From Stutzerimonas stutzeri (lineage in GTDB: Bacteria; Pseudomonadota; Gammaproteobacteria; Pseudomonadales; Pseudomonadaceae): a stretch of 64,000 nucleotides of DNA. Numbering within the stretch: position 1 is the first letter of the stretch; every line of letters begins with the position of its first letter. The notes beneath the pieces were generated by a model, which searched no databases, was not told the DNA's origin, and worked only from the letters and a program-made list of their open reading frames with translations. Of the stretch, positions 46,887-55,230 are shown piece by piece. The translations under genes were made by a program, and so were the position numbers. The stretch covers positions 522,327 through 586,326 of the forward strand of contig DDKB01000017.1 of the NCBI GenBank assembly GCA_002339675.1. The letters are read 5' to 3'.

Positions 46887-48388
46887 ACCAAGCTAAACGA
46901 GCGGTGGTAATCGGCGCCGGCTTCGGCGGGCTGGCGCTGGCCATCCGCCTGCAGCGCGCCGGCATCCAGACCACGCTGCTGGAGAAGCGCGACAAGCCGG
47001 GCGGCCGCGCCTACGTCTATCACGACCAGGGCTTCACCTTCGATGCCGGGCCGACGGTGATCACCGATCCGCCGGCACTGGAAGAGCTCTTCACCGGCGC
47101 CGGCAAACGCATGGCCGATTACGTCGAGCTGCTGCCGGTCAGCCCCTTCTACCGGCTGTGCTGGGAAGATGGCTACAGCTTCGATTACGTCAACGACCAG
47201 GCCGAGCTGGACCGGCAGATCCATGCACTGAACCCAAAGGATGTTGCCGGCTACCAGCGCTTTCTCGCCTATTCCCGTGCGGTGTACGAGGAAGGCTACG
47301 TCAAGCTCGGCACCGTGCCCTTCCTGTCGTTCCGCAGCATGATCGGCGTCGCGCCGCAGCTGGCCAAGCTGCAGGCCTGGCGCAACGTGTACAGCATGGT
47401 GTCGAGCTTCGTGGAGAACGAGCACCTGCGCCAGGCCCTGTCATTCCACTCGCTGCTGGTGGGCGGCAACCCGTTCGAAACCTCGTCCATCTATGCCTTG
47501 ATCCACGCGCTGGAGCGGCAGGGGGGCGTCTGGTTTCCGCGCGGTGGCACCGGCGCGCTGGTGCAGGGGATGGTCCGGCTGTTCGAAGACCTGGGTGGCA
47601 CGCTGGAACTGAATGCCGAGGTCGCGAGCATCGAGCTTTCCGGTGGGTTGGCAAGGACCGTGGTCACCTGGGACGGGCGCCGCTTCGTCACCGATGCAGT
47701 GGCCTCGAATGCCGATGTTGTGAATACCTACAAGCAGCTGCTCGGCCACGAACAGCGTGGTCGCGACGAGGCCAAACGGCTTTCCGGCAAACGCTTTTCC
47801 ATGTCGTTGTTCGTCATCCATTTCGGCCTCAAGCGCCGTCACGAACACCTGCAGCATCACACGGTGTGCTTCGGCCCGCGCTATCGCGAGCTGATCGACG
47901 AGATATTCAAGCGCGAAACCCTGGCCGACGACTTTTCCCTCTACCTGCACGCGCCCTGCGTCACCGACCCCTCGCTGGCGCCGGAAGGCTGCGCCAGTCA
48001 TTACGTGCTGGCGCCGGTGCCGCACCTGGGCACGGCGGATATCGACTGGGCCGTGGAGGGGCCGAAGTACCGCGACCGCATTTTCGAGTACCTCGAGCGG
48101 CACTACATGCCTGGGCTGCGCGAGGATCTGGTCACTCACCGGATCTTCACCCCGTTCGATTTTCGCGACGAGCTCAACGCCCATCTCGGTTCTGCATTTT
48201 CGCTGGAGCCGATCCTCACCCAGAGCGCCTGGTTTCGCCCGCACAACCGCGACGACGTGATTCCCAACCTCTATATCGTCGGCGCCGGCACGCATCCCGG
48301 TGCCGGCGTGCCGGGCGTCGTCGGGTCGGCCAAGGCCACCGCCGGGCTGATGCTGGAGGGCCTCGCATCAGCGGGGCTGGCCGGATGA
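46883..48388 (+). CDS. crtI: Phytoene desaturase (lycopene-forming)
   Basis: 501 residues. The FAD-binding N-terminus AVVIGAGFGGLALAIRLQRA is followed by KPGGRAYVYHDQGFTFDAGP and the CrtI signature near the C-terminus, NLYIVGAGTHPGAGVPGVVG. It performs the four desaturations from phytoene to lycopene with FAD at the membrane. The ATG overlaps the crtY stop, and its stop overlaps the crtB start (ATGA in both cases). Length is normal for the bacterial four-step enzyme (about 490-500). Confidence 0.97.
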   Translation: MNQAKRAVVIGAGFGGLALAIRLQRAGIQTTLLEKRDKPGGRAYVYHDQGFTFDAGPTVITDPPALEELFTGAGKRMADYVELLPVSPFYRLCWEDGYSFDYVNDQAELDRQIHALNPKDVAGYQRFLAYSRAVYEEGYVKLGTVPFLSFRSMIGVAPQLAKLQAWRNVYSMVSSFVENEHLRQALSFHSLLVGGNPFETSSIYALIHALERQGGVWFPRGGTGALVQGMVRLFEDLGGTLELNAEVASIELSGGLARTVVTWDGRRFVTDAVASNADVVNTYKQLLGHEQRGRDEAKRLSGKRFSMSLFVIHFGLKRRHEHLQHHTVCFGPRYRELIDEIFKRETLADDFSLYLHAPCVTDPSLAPEGCASHYVLAPVPHLGTADIDWAVEGPKYRDRIFEYLERHYMPGLREDLVTHRIFTPFDFRDELNAHLGSAFSLEPILTQSAWFRPHNRDDVIPNLYIVGAGTHPGAGVPGVVGSAKATAGLMLEGLASAGLAG

Positions 48389-49311
48389 ACGATCAGGTCA
48401 TCGATCATTCCACTCAGGCGATCAACGTCGGCTCCAAGAGCTTCGCCGCGGCGGCCAAGCTGTTCGACGAGCGCACCCGCCAGAGCGCGGTGATGCTTTA
48501 TGCCTGGTGCCGTCACTGTGACGACGTGATCGACGGCCAGACGCTGGGGCATGGCCAGGTCGAGGGCGATCGCTCCACCGGCGAAGCGCGACTGGCCGAG
48601 CTGGTTGACCTGACCGAACGCGCCTATGCCGGCGAGCCGATGCGCGATCCGGCGTTCGCTGCCTTCCAGCAAGTGATCCAGCGTCACCGCATTCCCCGCG
48701 AGCATCCACTTGAGCATCTGGCCGGTTTTCGCATGGATGTGCAGGGCCACCGCTACCAGACCCTCGACGACACCTTGCTCTACTGCTACCGGGTTGCCGG
48801 CGTGGTGGGGCTGATGATGGCGCGGGTGATGGGCGCCGAAGCGGAGCCGACGCTGGATCGCGCCTGTGATCTGGGCTTGGCCTTTCAGCTGACCAATATC
48901 GCCCGCGACATCGTCGAGGATGCCGAGATCGGGCGCGTCTACCTGCCGGCCGAGTGGCTGGCCGAAGTGGGCATCCCTGAAGATGCGGTCGAGCTACCTG
49001 AGCACCGTGCCGCGCTGGCGACGCTGGCGGCGCGGTTGGTGAATCTGGCCGAACCCTACTATCAATCGGCGTCCCAGGGGTTGCGTGACCTGCCGCTACG
49101 CTCGGCCTGGTCGATCGCCACGGCCCATGGCGTCTACCGGCAGATTGGCGTCGAAGTGAAAGCGCGCGGCGCGGGGGCGTGGGATGCGCGGGTATCGACC
49201 AGCAAGGCGCAGAAGCTGCAATTTCTACTCGGTGGAGGCGTGCTGGCGCTGGCCTCACGGCGGATGCAGGTCAGGCCGCGTCCTGACGATCTCTGGAGGC
49301 GTCCTCGCTAG
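48385..49311 (+). CDS. crtB: Phytoene synthase
   Basis: 308 residues. The aspartate-rich motif DDVID (in RHCDDVIDGQ) and the second motif DIVED (in LTNIARDIVEDAEIGRVYLP) are clear, with the substrate region MDVQGHRYQTLDD. It condenses two GGPP to phytoene, the first committed step. The start at 48385 overlaps the crtI stop; the open frame extends 1.2 kb upstream inside crtI, but that part is a shadow frame. It is the last gene of the plus-strand unit and converges on crtZ across an inverted repeat. Confidence 0.96.
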   Translation: MNDQVIDHSTQAINVGSKSFAAAAKLFDERTRQSAVMLYAWCRHCDDVIDGQTLGHGQVEGDRSTGEARLAELVDLTERAYAGEPMRDPAFAAFQQVIQRHRIPREHPLEHLAGFRMDVQGHRYQTLDDTLLYCYRVAGVVGLMMARVMGAEAEPTLDRACDLGLAFQLTNIARDIVEDAEIGRVYLPAEWLAEVGIPEDAVELPEHRAALATLAARLVNLAEPYYQSASQGLRDLPLRSAWSIATAHGVYRQIGVEVKARGAGAWDARVSTSKAQKLQFLLGGGVLALASRRMQVRPRPDDLWRRPR

Positions 49312-49313
49312 GT

Positions 49314-49365
49314 AGGGTCTGTTGACGTTTAGCTCGCGGCTCGCGCCGAAACGTCAACAGACCCT
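49314..49365. repeat. 17-bp perfect inverted repeat between crtB and crtZ
   Basis: AGGGTCTGTTGACGTTT (49314-49330) and its exact reverse complement (49349-49365) flank an 18-base GC-rich loop. It starts 3 bases after the crtB stop and ends within the crtZ stop codon. It could be a bidirectional stop for the convergent genes or a dispersed intergenic repeat; there is no T-tract. Confidence 0.8.
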
Positions 49366-49852
49366 AATTCTTCTTGCGCAGCGGGCCGTCGTGCAGCTCG
49401 CGCAATTGGCGCTTGAGCACCGGCAGCGGCGGCGCGTAGAGGAAACCAAAGGACACGCAGCGCTCCTTGCCCTCGACCGCATGGTGCATACGGTGCGCCT
49501 GATACAGCCGCTTGAGGTAGCCGTTGCGCGGCACATAGCGCAGCGGCCAGCGGTGATGCACCAGCCCGTCGTGGGCGACGAAGTAGAGAAAGCCGTAGGC
49601 CGTCATCCCGGCGCCGATCCATTCCAGCGGGTGATAACCGGCCGTGCCGAGGGCGATCAGCAGAATCGCCACCCCGGCGAACACGACGGCGTACAGATCA
49701 TTCTTCTCGAACCAGCCGTTGCGTGGCTCGTGGTGCGACTTGTGCCAGCCCCAGCCCCAGCCGTGCATCACGTATTTGTGTGCCCACCAGGCGAAGACCT
49801 CCATGCCAGCCAGGGTGGCGAGGAAGACGAGCGTATTGGTCAGTGGACTCAT
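49364..49852 (-). CDS. crtZ: Beta-carotene 3-hydroxylase
   Basis: 162 residues, membrane diiron hydroxylase. Histidine clusters: HKYVMHGWGWGWHKSHH, HDGLVHHRWPLRY and AHRMHHAVEG, with hydrophobic helices between (YAVVFAGVAILLIALGTAGY). It adds hydroxyls to both beta-ionone rings of beta-carotene, giving zeaxanthin, the substrate of CrtX. It is transcribed opposite to the crtX-Y-I-B unit, as in Pantoea clusters. Its stop codon lies in the right arm of the inverted repeat. Confidence 0.95.
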   Translation of the reverse strand: MSPLTNTLVFLATLAGMEVFAWWAHKYVMHGWGWGWHKSHHEPRNGWFEKNDLYAVVFAGVAILLIALGTAGYHPLEWIGAGMTAYGFLYFVAHDGLVHHRWPLRYVPRNGYLKRLYQAHRMHHAVEGKERCVSFGFLYAPPLPVLKRQLRELHDGPLRKKN

Positions 49853-49935
49853 GGGCGGCGTTCCGTGTGACGTGCGGTCGATTCTACGCCCCGTCGCGGC
49901 GGCTCAGGGCTCGCCGCGACGGACTGCGTAATGAC

Positions 49936-50979
49936 TCAGGCCCGCCAGCCGGCCGCAAGTTCACGCGTCAGCTGGCCGGCCGGGATCTCCCGGCAGCCGC
50001 TGACGTTTTGCCCGGCCCACAGCGGCGTGCAGTGATCCAGCCCCTGCTTCTCGGTCTGGGCGCGCAGCGCGCCGATGGCATTGCCGGCCAGCGGGAAGGG
50101 CGGCACGCCTTCAGGCAGCGGGCCCAGCTCGCGCATGATGCGGTTGACGATGCCGCGCGCCGGCCGCCCGCTGAACAGGGTGGTCAGCGCGGTATGCGCC
50201 GCCTGCGGGCTCTTCAGCGCGGCGCGATGCAGCGCGTTGGTGCGGCTCTCCGGGCACAGCAGGTAGGCGGTGCCCAGTTGCACGCCAGCCGCACCGAGAG
50301 TCTGTGCCGCCGCTACGCCCCCGGCATCGGCAATGCCGCCCGCGGCGACCACCGGCACGTCCAGCGCGGCGACCAGTTGCGGCAGCAGGGCAAAGGTGCC
50401 GAGCTGAGTGGTCAGGTCCTGGCTGAGGAAGATGCCGCGGTGGCCGCCGGCTTCCAGGCCCTGGGCGATCACCAGGTCGACGCCGTGCTGCTGCAGCCAG
50501 AGGCCTTCGGCGACCGTTGTCGCGCTGGAGGCGATCTTCGCCCCGGTGGCGCGGGCGCGCTGCAGCAGTTCGGGGCTAGGCAGGCCGAAGTGGAAGCTGA
50601 CCAGCGCCGGCTTGTGCCGCTCCAGCACCTCCGCCATCGCCGCGTCGAACGGCTGGCGGGTGGCGCCGGCGGGAATGCTCGCCGGGTCGATGTCGAACTC
50701 GGCGAACATGGGAGCCAGCATCTGGTGCCAGGCGTCGAAGGCCGTCGGGTCGGCGGCCGGCGTCTGGTGGCAGAAGAAGTTGACGTTGCAGGGAAGGTCG
50801 GTCAGCGCCTCGATGGCGGTCAGCTCGGCGTCCAGCGCCTCTGCATTGAGCATCCCGGCCGGGATCGAACCCAGCCCGCCGGCCTCGCACACCGCCGCGG
50901 CCAGCAGGTGATTCTGCGCACCGGCCATCGGCGCCTGGATGATCGGGTGCTTGATGCCGAAGAGATCGCGCAGGTCCAT
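49936..50979 (-). CDS. Flavin-dependent oxidoreductase, nitronate monooxygenase family
   Basis: 347 residues, TIM-barrel FMN protein: FGIKHPIIQAPMAGAQN, GLGSIPAGMLNAEAL, VNFFCHQTPAA, DLVIAQGLEAGGHRG, VPVVAAGGIADAGGVAAAQT and GAAGVQLGTAYLLCPES. This family includes nitronate monooxygenases, which detoxify propionate-3-nitronate, and enoyl-ACP reductase FabK relatives. The exact substrate is not shown. It is monocistronic and divergent from rlmJ. Confidence 0.9.
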   Translation of the reverse strand: MDLRDLFGIKHPIIQAPMAGAQNHLLAAAVCEAGGLGSIPAGMLNAEALDAELTAIEALTDLPCNVNFFCHQTPAADPTAFDAWHQMLAPMFAEFDIDPASIPAGATRQPFDAAMAEVLERHKPALVSFHFGLPSPELLQRARATGAKIASSATTVAEGLWLQQHGVDLVIAQGLEAGGHRGIFLSQDLTTQLGTFALLPQLVAALDVPVVAAGGIADAGGVAAAQTLGAAGVQLGTAYLLCPESRTNALHRAALKSPQAAHTALTTLFSGRPARGIVNRIMRELGPLPEGVPPFPLAGNAIGALRAQTEKQGLDHCTPLWAGQNVSGCREIPAGQLTRELAAGWRA

Positions 50980-51114
50980 GAGGTCAGCTCCGTTCAGTCG
51001 TCGTGGGTGGGCACTGTAGCCCTAGTCGGTGGCTGGGGAAAACGACGCCGGTCATGCCGGGCCTGCGCGGCGCCAGGCGGACGGGTAAACTGCGCCGCTC
51101 TCCAGGAGGAATCG

Positions 51115-51954
51115 ATGAACTACCGCCACGCCTTCCATGCCGGCAACCACGCCGATGTGCTCAAACACCTGGTGTTGAGCCGGATCTTCGCCCTGCTGTC
51201 GCGCAAGGAGGCGCCCTTCGCCTACCTCGACAGCCATGCCGGCGTCGGCCTCTACGACCTGGCTGGCGACCAGGCCAGCCGTACCGGCGAGTGGCTGCAG
51301 GGCATCGCCCGTATCTGGCAGGCCGAGGCGCACCCGGCGCTGCTCGATGACTACCTCGGCGTGATTCGTGAGTTGAATCCAGACGGGGCGCTGCGCTATT
51401 ACCCCGGCTCGCCGGAACTCGCGCGTCAGCTGACCCGCGGGCAGGATCGCCTGCAGCTCAACGAGAAGCATCCCGAGGACGGCGCGCTGCTCAAGGACAA
51501 CATGGCCGGCGACCGCCGCGTGGCCGTGCATCGCGGCGAGGGTTGGCATGTGCCGCGGGCCTTGATGCCGACGCAGGAAAAGCGCGTGGTACTGCTGATC
51601 GATCCGCCGTTCGAGCAGGCCGACGAACTGAGCCGTTGCGTGACGGCGCTGAAGGAAGCGCTCGGCCGCATGCGCCAGACCATCGGCGTGATCTGGTATC
51701 CGATCAAGGACGAGCGCCAGCTCAAGCGCTTCTATCAGGACCTGGCGCGCAGCGGGGCGCCCAAGTTGCTGCGTGCCGAACTGTTCGTCCACCCCGCCGA
51801 CGATGCCAGCCGCCTGAGCGGTTCGGGCCTGGCTATCGTCAACCCGCCTTGGGGGCTGGAGGACGAACTGCGTGAGTTGTTGCCCTGGCTGGCCGGGCAG
51901 CTGGCGCAGAGCCAGGGCAGCTGGCGGCTGGATTGGCTGATCGAAGAGGTCTGA
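51115..51954 (+). CDS. rlmJ: 23S rRNA (adenine2030-N6)-methyltransferase RlmJ
   Basis: 279 residues. It starts MNYRHAFHAGNHADVLKHLV, the hallmark of RlmJ (formerly YhiR/ComJ). The SAM-binding region is YLDSHAGVGLYDLAG and the catalytic motif is LLIDPPFEQADE, with AIVNPPWGLEDEL near the end. It methylates A2030 of 23S rRNA. The ATG at 51115 has AGGAGG five bases upstream. It is a single gene followed by repeat hairpins. Confidence 0.95.
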   Translation: MNYRHAFHAGNHADVLKHLVLSRIFALLSRKEAPFAYLDSHAGVGLYDLAGDQASRTGEWLQGIARIWQAEAHPALLDDYLGVIRELNPDGALRYYPGSPELARQLTRGQDRLQLNEKHPEDGALLKDNMAGDRRVAVHRGEGWHVPRALMPTQEKRVVLLIDPPFEQADELSRCVTALKEALGRMRQTIGVIWYPIKDERQLKRFYQDLARSGAPKLLRAELFVHPADDASRLSGSGLAIVNPPWGLEDELRELLPWLAGQLAQSQGSWRLDWLIEEV

Positions 51955-51987
51955 AGAGGGCGTTTTTGCCGAAGGGTTGGTCCGCTC

Positions 51988-52104
51988 GGTGGGCTAAAGC
52001 CCACCCTGCGACGCTTATCGAAGAGGCTTGAGCCTGCAGGGTGGATGTCGCTTTTTACATCCACCGGGGCGCTGCGTTGGTGGATCGGTGAGGCGTGATC
52101 CACC
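51988..52104. repeat. Three consecutive GGTGG-type hairpins in the rlmJ-srkA gap
   Basis: GGTGGGCT-AA-AGCCCACC (51988-52005), GGTGGATGT / ACATCCACC (52040-52065) and GGTGGATC / GATCCACC (52079-52104). These resemble the intergenic hairpin repeats common in pseudomonads and lie between convergent genes. The rest of this 234-base gap shows nothing else. Confidence 0.75.
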
Positions 52105-52188
52105 CTACGGTTCTGCACCGTCGTGTGGGTTTTCGTCAGTCAATGACACGATCCCGAAAGGCGACTCGCTGGCCTCCAGCTTCCAGCC

Positions 52189-53163
52189 CTAAAACAGCTT
52201 CAACGGCTCTTCCTGCAGCGCCGACATCTGCTCGCGCAGGATCAGCACCTGGTCGCCCCAGTAGCGCTCGCTGCCGAACCAGGGAAAGCTCATGGGGAAG
52301 GCCGGGTCGTCCCAGCGGCGGGCGAGCCAGGCGCTGTAGTGCATCAGCCGCAGCGCGCGCAGGGCCTCGATCAGCGGCAGCTCGCGCGGGGCGAAATCGT
52401 GGAATTCGTTGTAGCCGTCGACCAGTTCGGCCAACTGGCCGAGCCGCTCGTGGCGTTCGCCGGCGAGCATCATCCACAGGTCCTGCACCGAGGGGCCCAT
52501 GCGGCAGTCGTCCAGGTCGACCAGATGGAAAGCATCGTCACGGGCGAGGATGTTGCCCGGGTGGCAGTCGCCGTGCAGGCGGATCGGTTGGTACTCGGTG
52601 CGGGCGAAGACCTCGTCGACTCGCTTGAGCAGGTCGCGGGCAACCGACTCGTAGGCCGGAAGCAGGCTTTTCGGCACGAAGCCGCCTTCAAGCAGCGTCG
52701 CCAGGGATTCATGGCCAAAGTGCTGGGCGTTCAACGTCTCGCGGTGTTCGAACGGGCGGCTGGCGCTGACGGCGTGCATGCGGCCCATTAGCTGGCCGAG
52801 TCGGTAGAGCTGGTCGAGATTGCCGGGCTCCGGCGCGCGGCCACCGCGGCGGGGGAACAGGGCGAAGCGAAAACCGGCATGCTCGAACAGGGTGCGGCCG
52901 TTGCGTTCGAGAGGCGCCACCACCGGAATCTCGCGATCGGCCAGCTCCTGGGAGAATTGGTGTTCCTCGAGAATCGCCGCGTCGCTCCAGCGGCCGGGGC
53001 GGTAGAACTTCGCCACGATTGGCGTCTCGTCCTCGATGCCCACCTGGTAGACACGATTTTCGTAGCTGTTGAGCGCCAGTACGCGGGCATCGCTGAGAAA
53101 GCCGGTGCTTTCCACCGCATCGAGCACAAGGTCAGGCGTGAGTGTGTCGAAGGGGTGGCTCAT
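52189..53163 (-). CDS. srkA: Stress response kinase A (YihE/RdoA)
   Basis: 324 residues, aminoglycoside-phosphotransferase-like kinase fold: NSYENRVYQVGIEDETPIVA, FYRPGRWSDAAILEEHQFS, the catalytic loop RLHGDCHPGNILARDD and metal site LVDLDDCRMGP. SrkA is a Ser/Thr kinase that protects cells under stress in E. coli. The start MSHPFDTLTPDLVLDA at 53163 gives the normal family length; a 20-codon upstream extension is ignored. Confidence 0.93.
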   Translation of the reverse strand: MSHPFDTLTPDLVLDAVESTGFLSDARVLALNSYENRVYQVGIEDETPIVAKFYRPGRWSDAAILEEHQFSQELADREIPVVAPLERNGRTLFEHAGFRFALFPRRGGRAPEPGNLDQLYRLGQLMGRMHAVSASRPFEHRETLNAQHFGHESLATLLEGGFVPKSLLPAYESVARDLLKRVDEVFARTEYQPIRLHGDCHPGNILARDDAFHLVDLDDCRMGPSVQDLWMMLAGERHERLGQLAELVDGYNEFHDFAPRELPLIEALRALRLMHYSAWLARRWDDPAFPMSFPWFGSERYWGDQVLILREQMSALQEEPLKLF

Positions 53164-53256
53164 GGTCGGCTCCGCAAATGGGTCGGCCAGTGTATTGCAC
53201 TGAGGGGTTAACACAACCGGCATGCCTGATGGCGCGAAGACACCCGCGCCGCTGGT

Positions 53257-53973
53257 TCAGCCGGGCGCGTCGCCGGGTTTGGGCGTACGGGCCAGACAGT
53301 AGACATCGACCCGCGCGGCACCGGCGCGTTTCACCAGGCGGGCCAGTGCCTGTGCCGTGGCGCCGGTGGTGAGCACGTCATCGACCAGGGCGACATGGCG
53401 GCCGGCCAGTTGGGCGCTGCCGGCGAGGGCGAACGCGTGGCGCAGGTTGCGCCGACGGCTGGCGGCTTCCAGCCCCTGCTGCGACGGGGTGTCCTGCACG
53501 CGCAGCAGGATGTCGCCCCGGACCGGGACCTGCAGTACCGGGCTCAGCCAGTCGGCGAGCATCTGGGCCTGATTGAAGCCACGCTGGCGCAAGCGCTTGC
53601 GCGCCAGCGGCACCGGTAACAGGGCGTCGGGGCGGGGCAGGTCATCATCGAGCCGGTGGCGGATGTGGCGCGCCAGTTGCTCGCCAAGCAAGCGGCCCCA
53701 TGGCCAGCGCGCCTGGTGCTTGAAGGCGCTGATCAGGCTGTCGATGGGAAAGGCAAAGCGCCAGGGCGCAACGACATGGTCGAACGCCGGCGGACGCTTG
53801 AGGCATTCGCCGCAGATCAGCCCGCTGCGCGGCAGGGGCAGCGCGCAGACCAGGCACTGTTCAACGAGCCAGGGCAGTTCCGTTTCGCAGGGCCCGCAGA
53901 TCGACAGTCCGGGCTCGCAACGCTCGTCGCACAGCTCGCAGAGTTGATCGCTATTTAACCACTTGTAAACCAT
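53257..53973 (-). CDS. ComF-family phosphoribosyltransferase-like protein
   Basis: 238 residues. An N-terminal zinc-ribbon-like cysteine set (CELCDERCEPGLSICGPCE, plus CLVC and CGEC) is followed by a type I phosphoribosyltransferase domain with the PRPP loop VALVDDVLTTGATAQALARL. ComF relatives act in DNA uptake and recombination in naturally transformable bacteria; the exact biochemistry is unclear. The start codon region (MVYK) coincides with the left half of a BirA-like operator for the divergent bio operon, so the two are linked at the DNA level. Confidence 0.92.
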   Translation of the reverse strand: MVYKWLNSDQLCELCDERCEPGLSICGPCETELPWLVEQCLVCALPLPRSGLICGECLKRPPAFDHVVAPWRFAFPIDSLISAFKHQARWPWGRLLGEQLARHIRHRLDDDLPRPDALLPVPLARKRLRQRGFNQAQMLADWLSPVLQVPVRGDILLRVQDTPSQQGLEAASRRRNLRHAFALAGSAQLAGRHVALVDDVLTTGATAQALARLVKRAGAARVDVYCLARTPKPGDAPG

Positions 53974-53994
53974 GATTCCGTTCCAGGTTGACAG
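53963..53994. promoter_or_regulatory. BirA (biotin repressor) operator candidate
   Basis: TTGTAAACC-N14-GGTTGACAG closely matches the BirA consensus TTGTAAACC-N14-16-GGTTTACAA (left arm perfect, right arm 7 of 9). It overlaps a TTGACA (53988-53993) that could be the bioB -35 and the comF start codon, a good place to block bio transcription. Confidence 0.7.
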
Positions 53995-54066
53995 CGCTTT
54001 CGGCTTGGCTAACCATTTCGCATCCGTGCCAGGCCGCCGAGCCGCTATTTATTACAAGGAATGCCC

Positions 54067-55125
54067 ATGAGCGCCACTGCCGCTTCCGTAACCCGCCACG
54101 ACTGGAGCCTCGCCGAAGTCAGGGCGCTCTTCGAGCAACCCTTCAATGACCTTATTTTCCAGGCGCAGGCGGTGCACCGTCAGCACTTCGATGCCAACCG
54201 TGTGCAGGTGTCCACGCTGCTCTCGATCAAGACCGGCGCCTGTCCGGAAGACTGCAAGTACTGCCCGCAGTCCGGCCATTACAACACCGGTCTCGATAAA
54301 GAGAAGCTGATGGAAGTGCAGAAGGTGCTCGACGCCGCTGCCGAAGCCAAGGCCATCGGCTCCACCCGTTTCTGCATGGGCGCGGCCTGGAAGCACCCGT
54401 CCGCCAAGGACATGCCCTATGTGCTGAAGATGGTCGAGGGCGTGAAGGCGCTGGGCCTGGAAACCTGCATGACCCTCGGCAAGCTCGACCAGGAGCAGAC
54501 GAAGGCGCTGGCGGCGGCAGGCCTGGACTACTACAACCACAACCTCGACACCTCTCCGGAGTTCTACGGCAACATCATCACCACCCGGACCTACGCCGAT
54601 CGCCTGGAAACCCTGAGCTACGTGCGCGACGCGGGGATGAAGATCTGCTCCGGCGGCATTCTCGGTATGGGCGAGTCGCTGGACGATCGCGCCGGCCTGC
54701 TGATCCAGCTGGCCAACCTGCCTGAGCATCCCGAGTCGGTGCCGATCAACATGCTGGTCAAGGTCAAGGGCACGCCGCTGGCCGACGAGCAGGACGTCGA
54801 TCCCTTCGATTTCATCCGCATGCTCGCGGTGGCGCGGATCATGATGCCCAAATCCCATGTGCGCCTGTCCGCCGGGCGCGAGCAGATGAACGAGCAGATG
54901 CAGGCCCTGGCCTTTCTCGCTGGCGCCAACTCGATCTTCTACGGCGAGAAGCTGCTGACCACCGGTAATCCGCAGGCCGACAAGGACATGTTGCTGTTCA
55001 AGCGCCTGGGCATTCAGCCCGAAGCGCGCGAAGAGCACGACGACGAGGTGCACCAGGCCGCCATCGAGCAGGCCCTGGTCGAGCAGCGCGACAGCAAGCT
55101 GTTTTACGACGCCGCGTCGGCCTGA
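54067..55125 (+). CDS. bioB: Biotin synthase
   Basis: 352 residues, radical-SAM enzyme. The Fe4S4 motif is KTGACPEDCKYCPQSG (C-x3-C-x2-C); further conserved parts are RFCMGAAWKHP, YNHNLDTSPEFYG and SAGREQMNEQ. It inserts sulfur into dethiobiotin. The start at 54067 (MSATAASV) has AAGGA six bases upstream; the ATG two codons earlier abuts that site and is rejected. First gene of bioB-F-H-C-D. Confidence 0.98.
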   Translation: MSATAASVTRHDWSLAEVRALFEQPFNDLIFQAQAVHRQHFDANRVQVSTLLSIKTGACPEDCKYCPQSGHYNTGLDKEKLMEVQKVLDAAAEAKAIGSTRFCMGAAWKHPSAKDMPYVLKMVEGVKALGLETCMTLGKLDQEQTKALAAAGLDYYNHNLDTSPEFYGNIITTRTYADRLETLSYVRDAGMKICSGGILGMGESLDDRAGLLIQLANLPEHPESVPINMLVKVKGTPLADEQDVDPFDFIRMLAVARIMMPKSHVRLSAGREQMNEQMQALAFLAGANSIFYGEKLLTTGNPQADKDMLLFKRLGIQPEAREEHDDEVHQAAIEQALVEQRDSKLFYDAASA

Positions 55126-55153
55126 GTAGCGCCAACGGAAAAGTACGACCGCT

Positions 55154-55209
55154 GTAGCCGCGAAGCGCCCGATGCATCGGCGCGGCTACAGGTTCGCCAG
55201 CAAGCTGGC
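55154..55209. repeat. REP-type hairpins between bioB and bioF
   Basis: GTAGCCGCG / CGCGGCTAC (55154-55189) encloses a GATGCATC core, then GCCAGC-AA-GCTGGC (55196-55209) is followed by TCCTAC. The second matches a well-known Pseudomonas REP core by memory. It sits within the bio operon's only large gap (105 bases). Confidence 0.75.
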
Positions 55210-55230
55210 TCCTACAGAAGCCCTTCTGCC

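Noticed and set aside
47158..48384. N-terminal 409-codon extension of the phytoene synthase frame
   Set aside because: It overlaps crtI in another frame and is Arg/Ala-rich nonsense; CrtB of normal length starts at 48385 with an ATGA overlap.
49723..51114. N-terminal extension of the RlmJ frame (464 codons)
   Set aside because: Antisense to crtZ and the flavin oxidoreductase gene; RlmJ begins MNYRHAFHAGNHADV with a good ribosome site.
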